Notes under the pieces: generated by a model
Database searches by the model: none
What the model saw: only the letters and a program-made list of their open reading frames with translations
What the model was told of the DNA's origin: nothing
Shown: in pieces, positions 63,934 to 64,000 of the stretch
How positions within the stretch are numbered: the first letter of the stretch is position 1
Layout of the letters: every line of letters starts with the position of its first letter
Position numbers and translations under genes: made by a program
From: an uncultured Lachnospiraceae bacterium
GTDB taxonomy: Bacteria; Bacillota; Clostridia; Lachnospirales; Lachnospiraceae
Reading direction: 5' to 3'
Length of the DNA: 64,000 nt
Assembly: GCA_951800685.1 (NCBI GenBank)
Contig: CATOJY010000002.1
Coordinates: forward strand, 80,878 to 144,877

Positions 63934-63986
63934 TAAGGGGCGGATGCCGGATTTCGGGCTCCGCCCCTTACCCTGTATTATACAGG
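63934..63986. repeat. Two adjacent hairpins
   Basis: TAAGGGGCGGA (63934-63944) and TCCGCCCCTTA (63960-63970) form an 11-bp GC-rich stem; CCTGTA (63972-63977) and TACAGG (63981-63986) form a second 6-bp stem. No T-run follows on either strand, so a palindromic repeat element or an RNA-protecting structure is as likely as a terminator. Confidence 0.55.
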
Positions 63987-64000
63987 CTGTTTCCATGCTG

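Noticed and set aside
1..64000. CRISPR array, tRNA or rRNA genes, intact insertion sequences
   Set aside because: No regularly spaced repeats, no tRNA-like cloverleaf or CCA ends, no rRNA stretches and no transposase motifs were seen on either strand.

Overview
The window reads as one very large surface-glycan biosynthesis region from a Gram-positive Clostridia-type bacterium, most likely Lachnospiraceae. This rests on strong AGGAGG-like ribosome sites, short gaps or 4-base overlaps, TagA/TagF-type enzymes of Gram-positive wall polymers, and CotH and DUF2304 proteins. The genus assignment is inference. About 46 genes are on the plus strand. One intact gene, and one gene remnant at the right edge, are on the minus strand. 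No RNA gene, CRISPR array, intact transposase, initiating undecaprenyl-phosphate sugar transferase, chain-length regulator (Wzz/CpsCD) or transcription regulator was seen, so the start of the glycan pathway must lie elsewhere.

Layout. (1) 1-13.5 kb: pyruvyl transferase end, Wzx-type flippase, GH88/105-like hydrolase, Wzy-like polymerase, a GT26-GT4 fusion, a membrane-anchored CotH protein, several glycosyltransferases and a radical SAM enzyme. (2) 13.5-24.9 kb: CysE-like acetyltransferase, PglK-like ABC flippase, a set pointing to lipid-linked sugars (GT-C-like membrane protein, DPM1-like GT2, DUF2304), an LpxD-like acyltransferase, a second CotH protein and three glycosyltransferases. (3) 25-30.3 kb: WlbD/WecB-, WlbA- and WlbC/WbpE-like enzymes for a 2,3-diamino uronic acid, then an AsnB-like amidotransferase lacking the N-terminal Cys. 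(4) 30.3-34.7 kb: a surface-carbohydrate GT-B protein, a CMP-sugar synthetase-like enzyme, an HMGL-type aldolase fused to a DUF115-like domain, and a KdsC-like phosphatase. Together they suggest an unusual CMP-activated keto-sugar acid. (5) 34.7-39.5 kb: O-fucosyltransferase-like, GT8 and GT4 transferases.

(6) 39.5-47.5 kb: a visibly AT-richer block with two more fucosyltransferase-like genes, a reverse-strand acetyltransferase with its own promoter, a frameshifted acyltransferase-3 gene, a second ABC flippase and an MBOAT/SGNH O-acetylation pair. (7) 47.5-57.7 kb: from a clear internal promoter, a small YIDPS membrane protein, a YidC-domain/TagF-domain fusion, a complete 2-aminoethylphosphonate (AEP) route (PEP mutase, phosphonopyruvate decarboxylase, AEP transaminase, LicC/PntC-like cytidylyltransferase) and two tandem LTA-synthase-like transferases. 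(8) 57.7-63.5 kb: a GtrB-like GT2, GT4, GT2, a frameshifted DUF6056 membrane protein and an acyltransferase-3. (9) 63.5-64 kb: no intact gene, only a CMP-sugar synthetase remnant and several inverted repeats.

The most striking signal is three long poly-G tracts (G10, G8, G9), each inside a membrane gene for glycan modification. Two genes are out of frame at the tract and the third is in frame. This is the pattern expected of slipped-strand phase variation, which would switch acylation and glycosylation of the surface polymer. Other unusual points are the YidC-glycerophosphotransferase fusion, the phosphonate branch coupled to LTA-synthase-like enzymes, and the noncanonical keto-sugar cassette.
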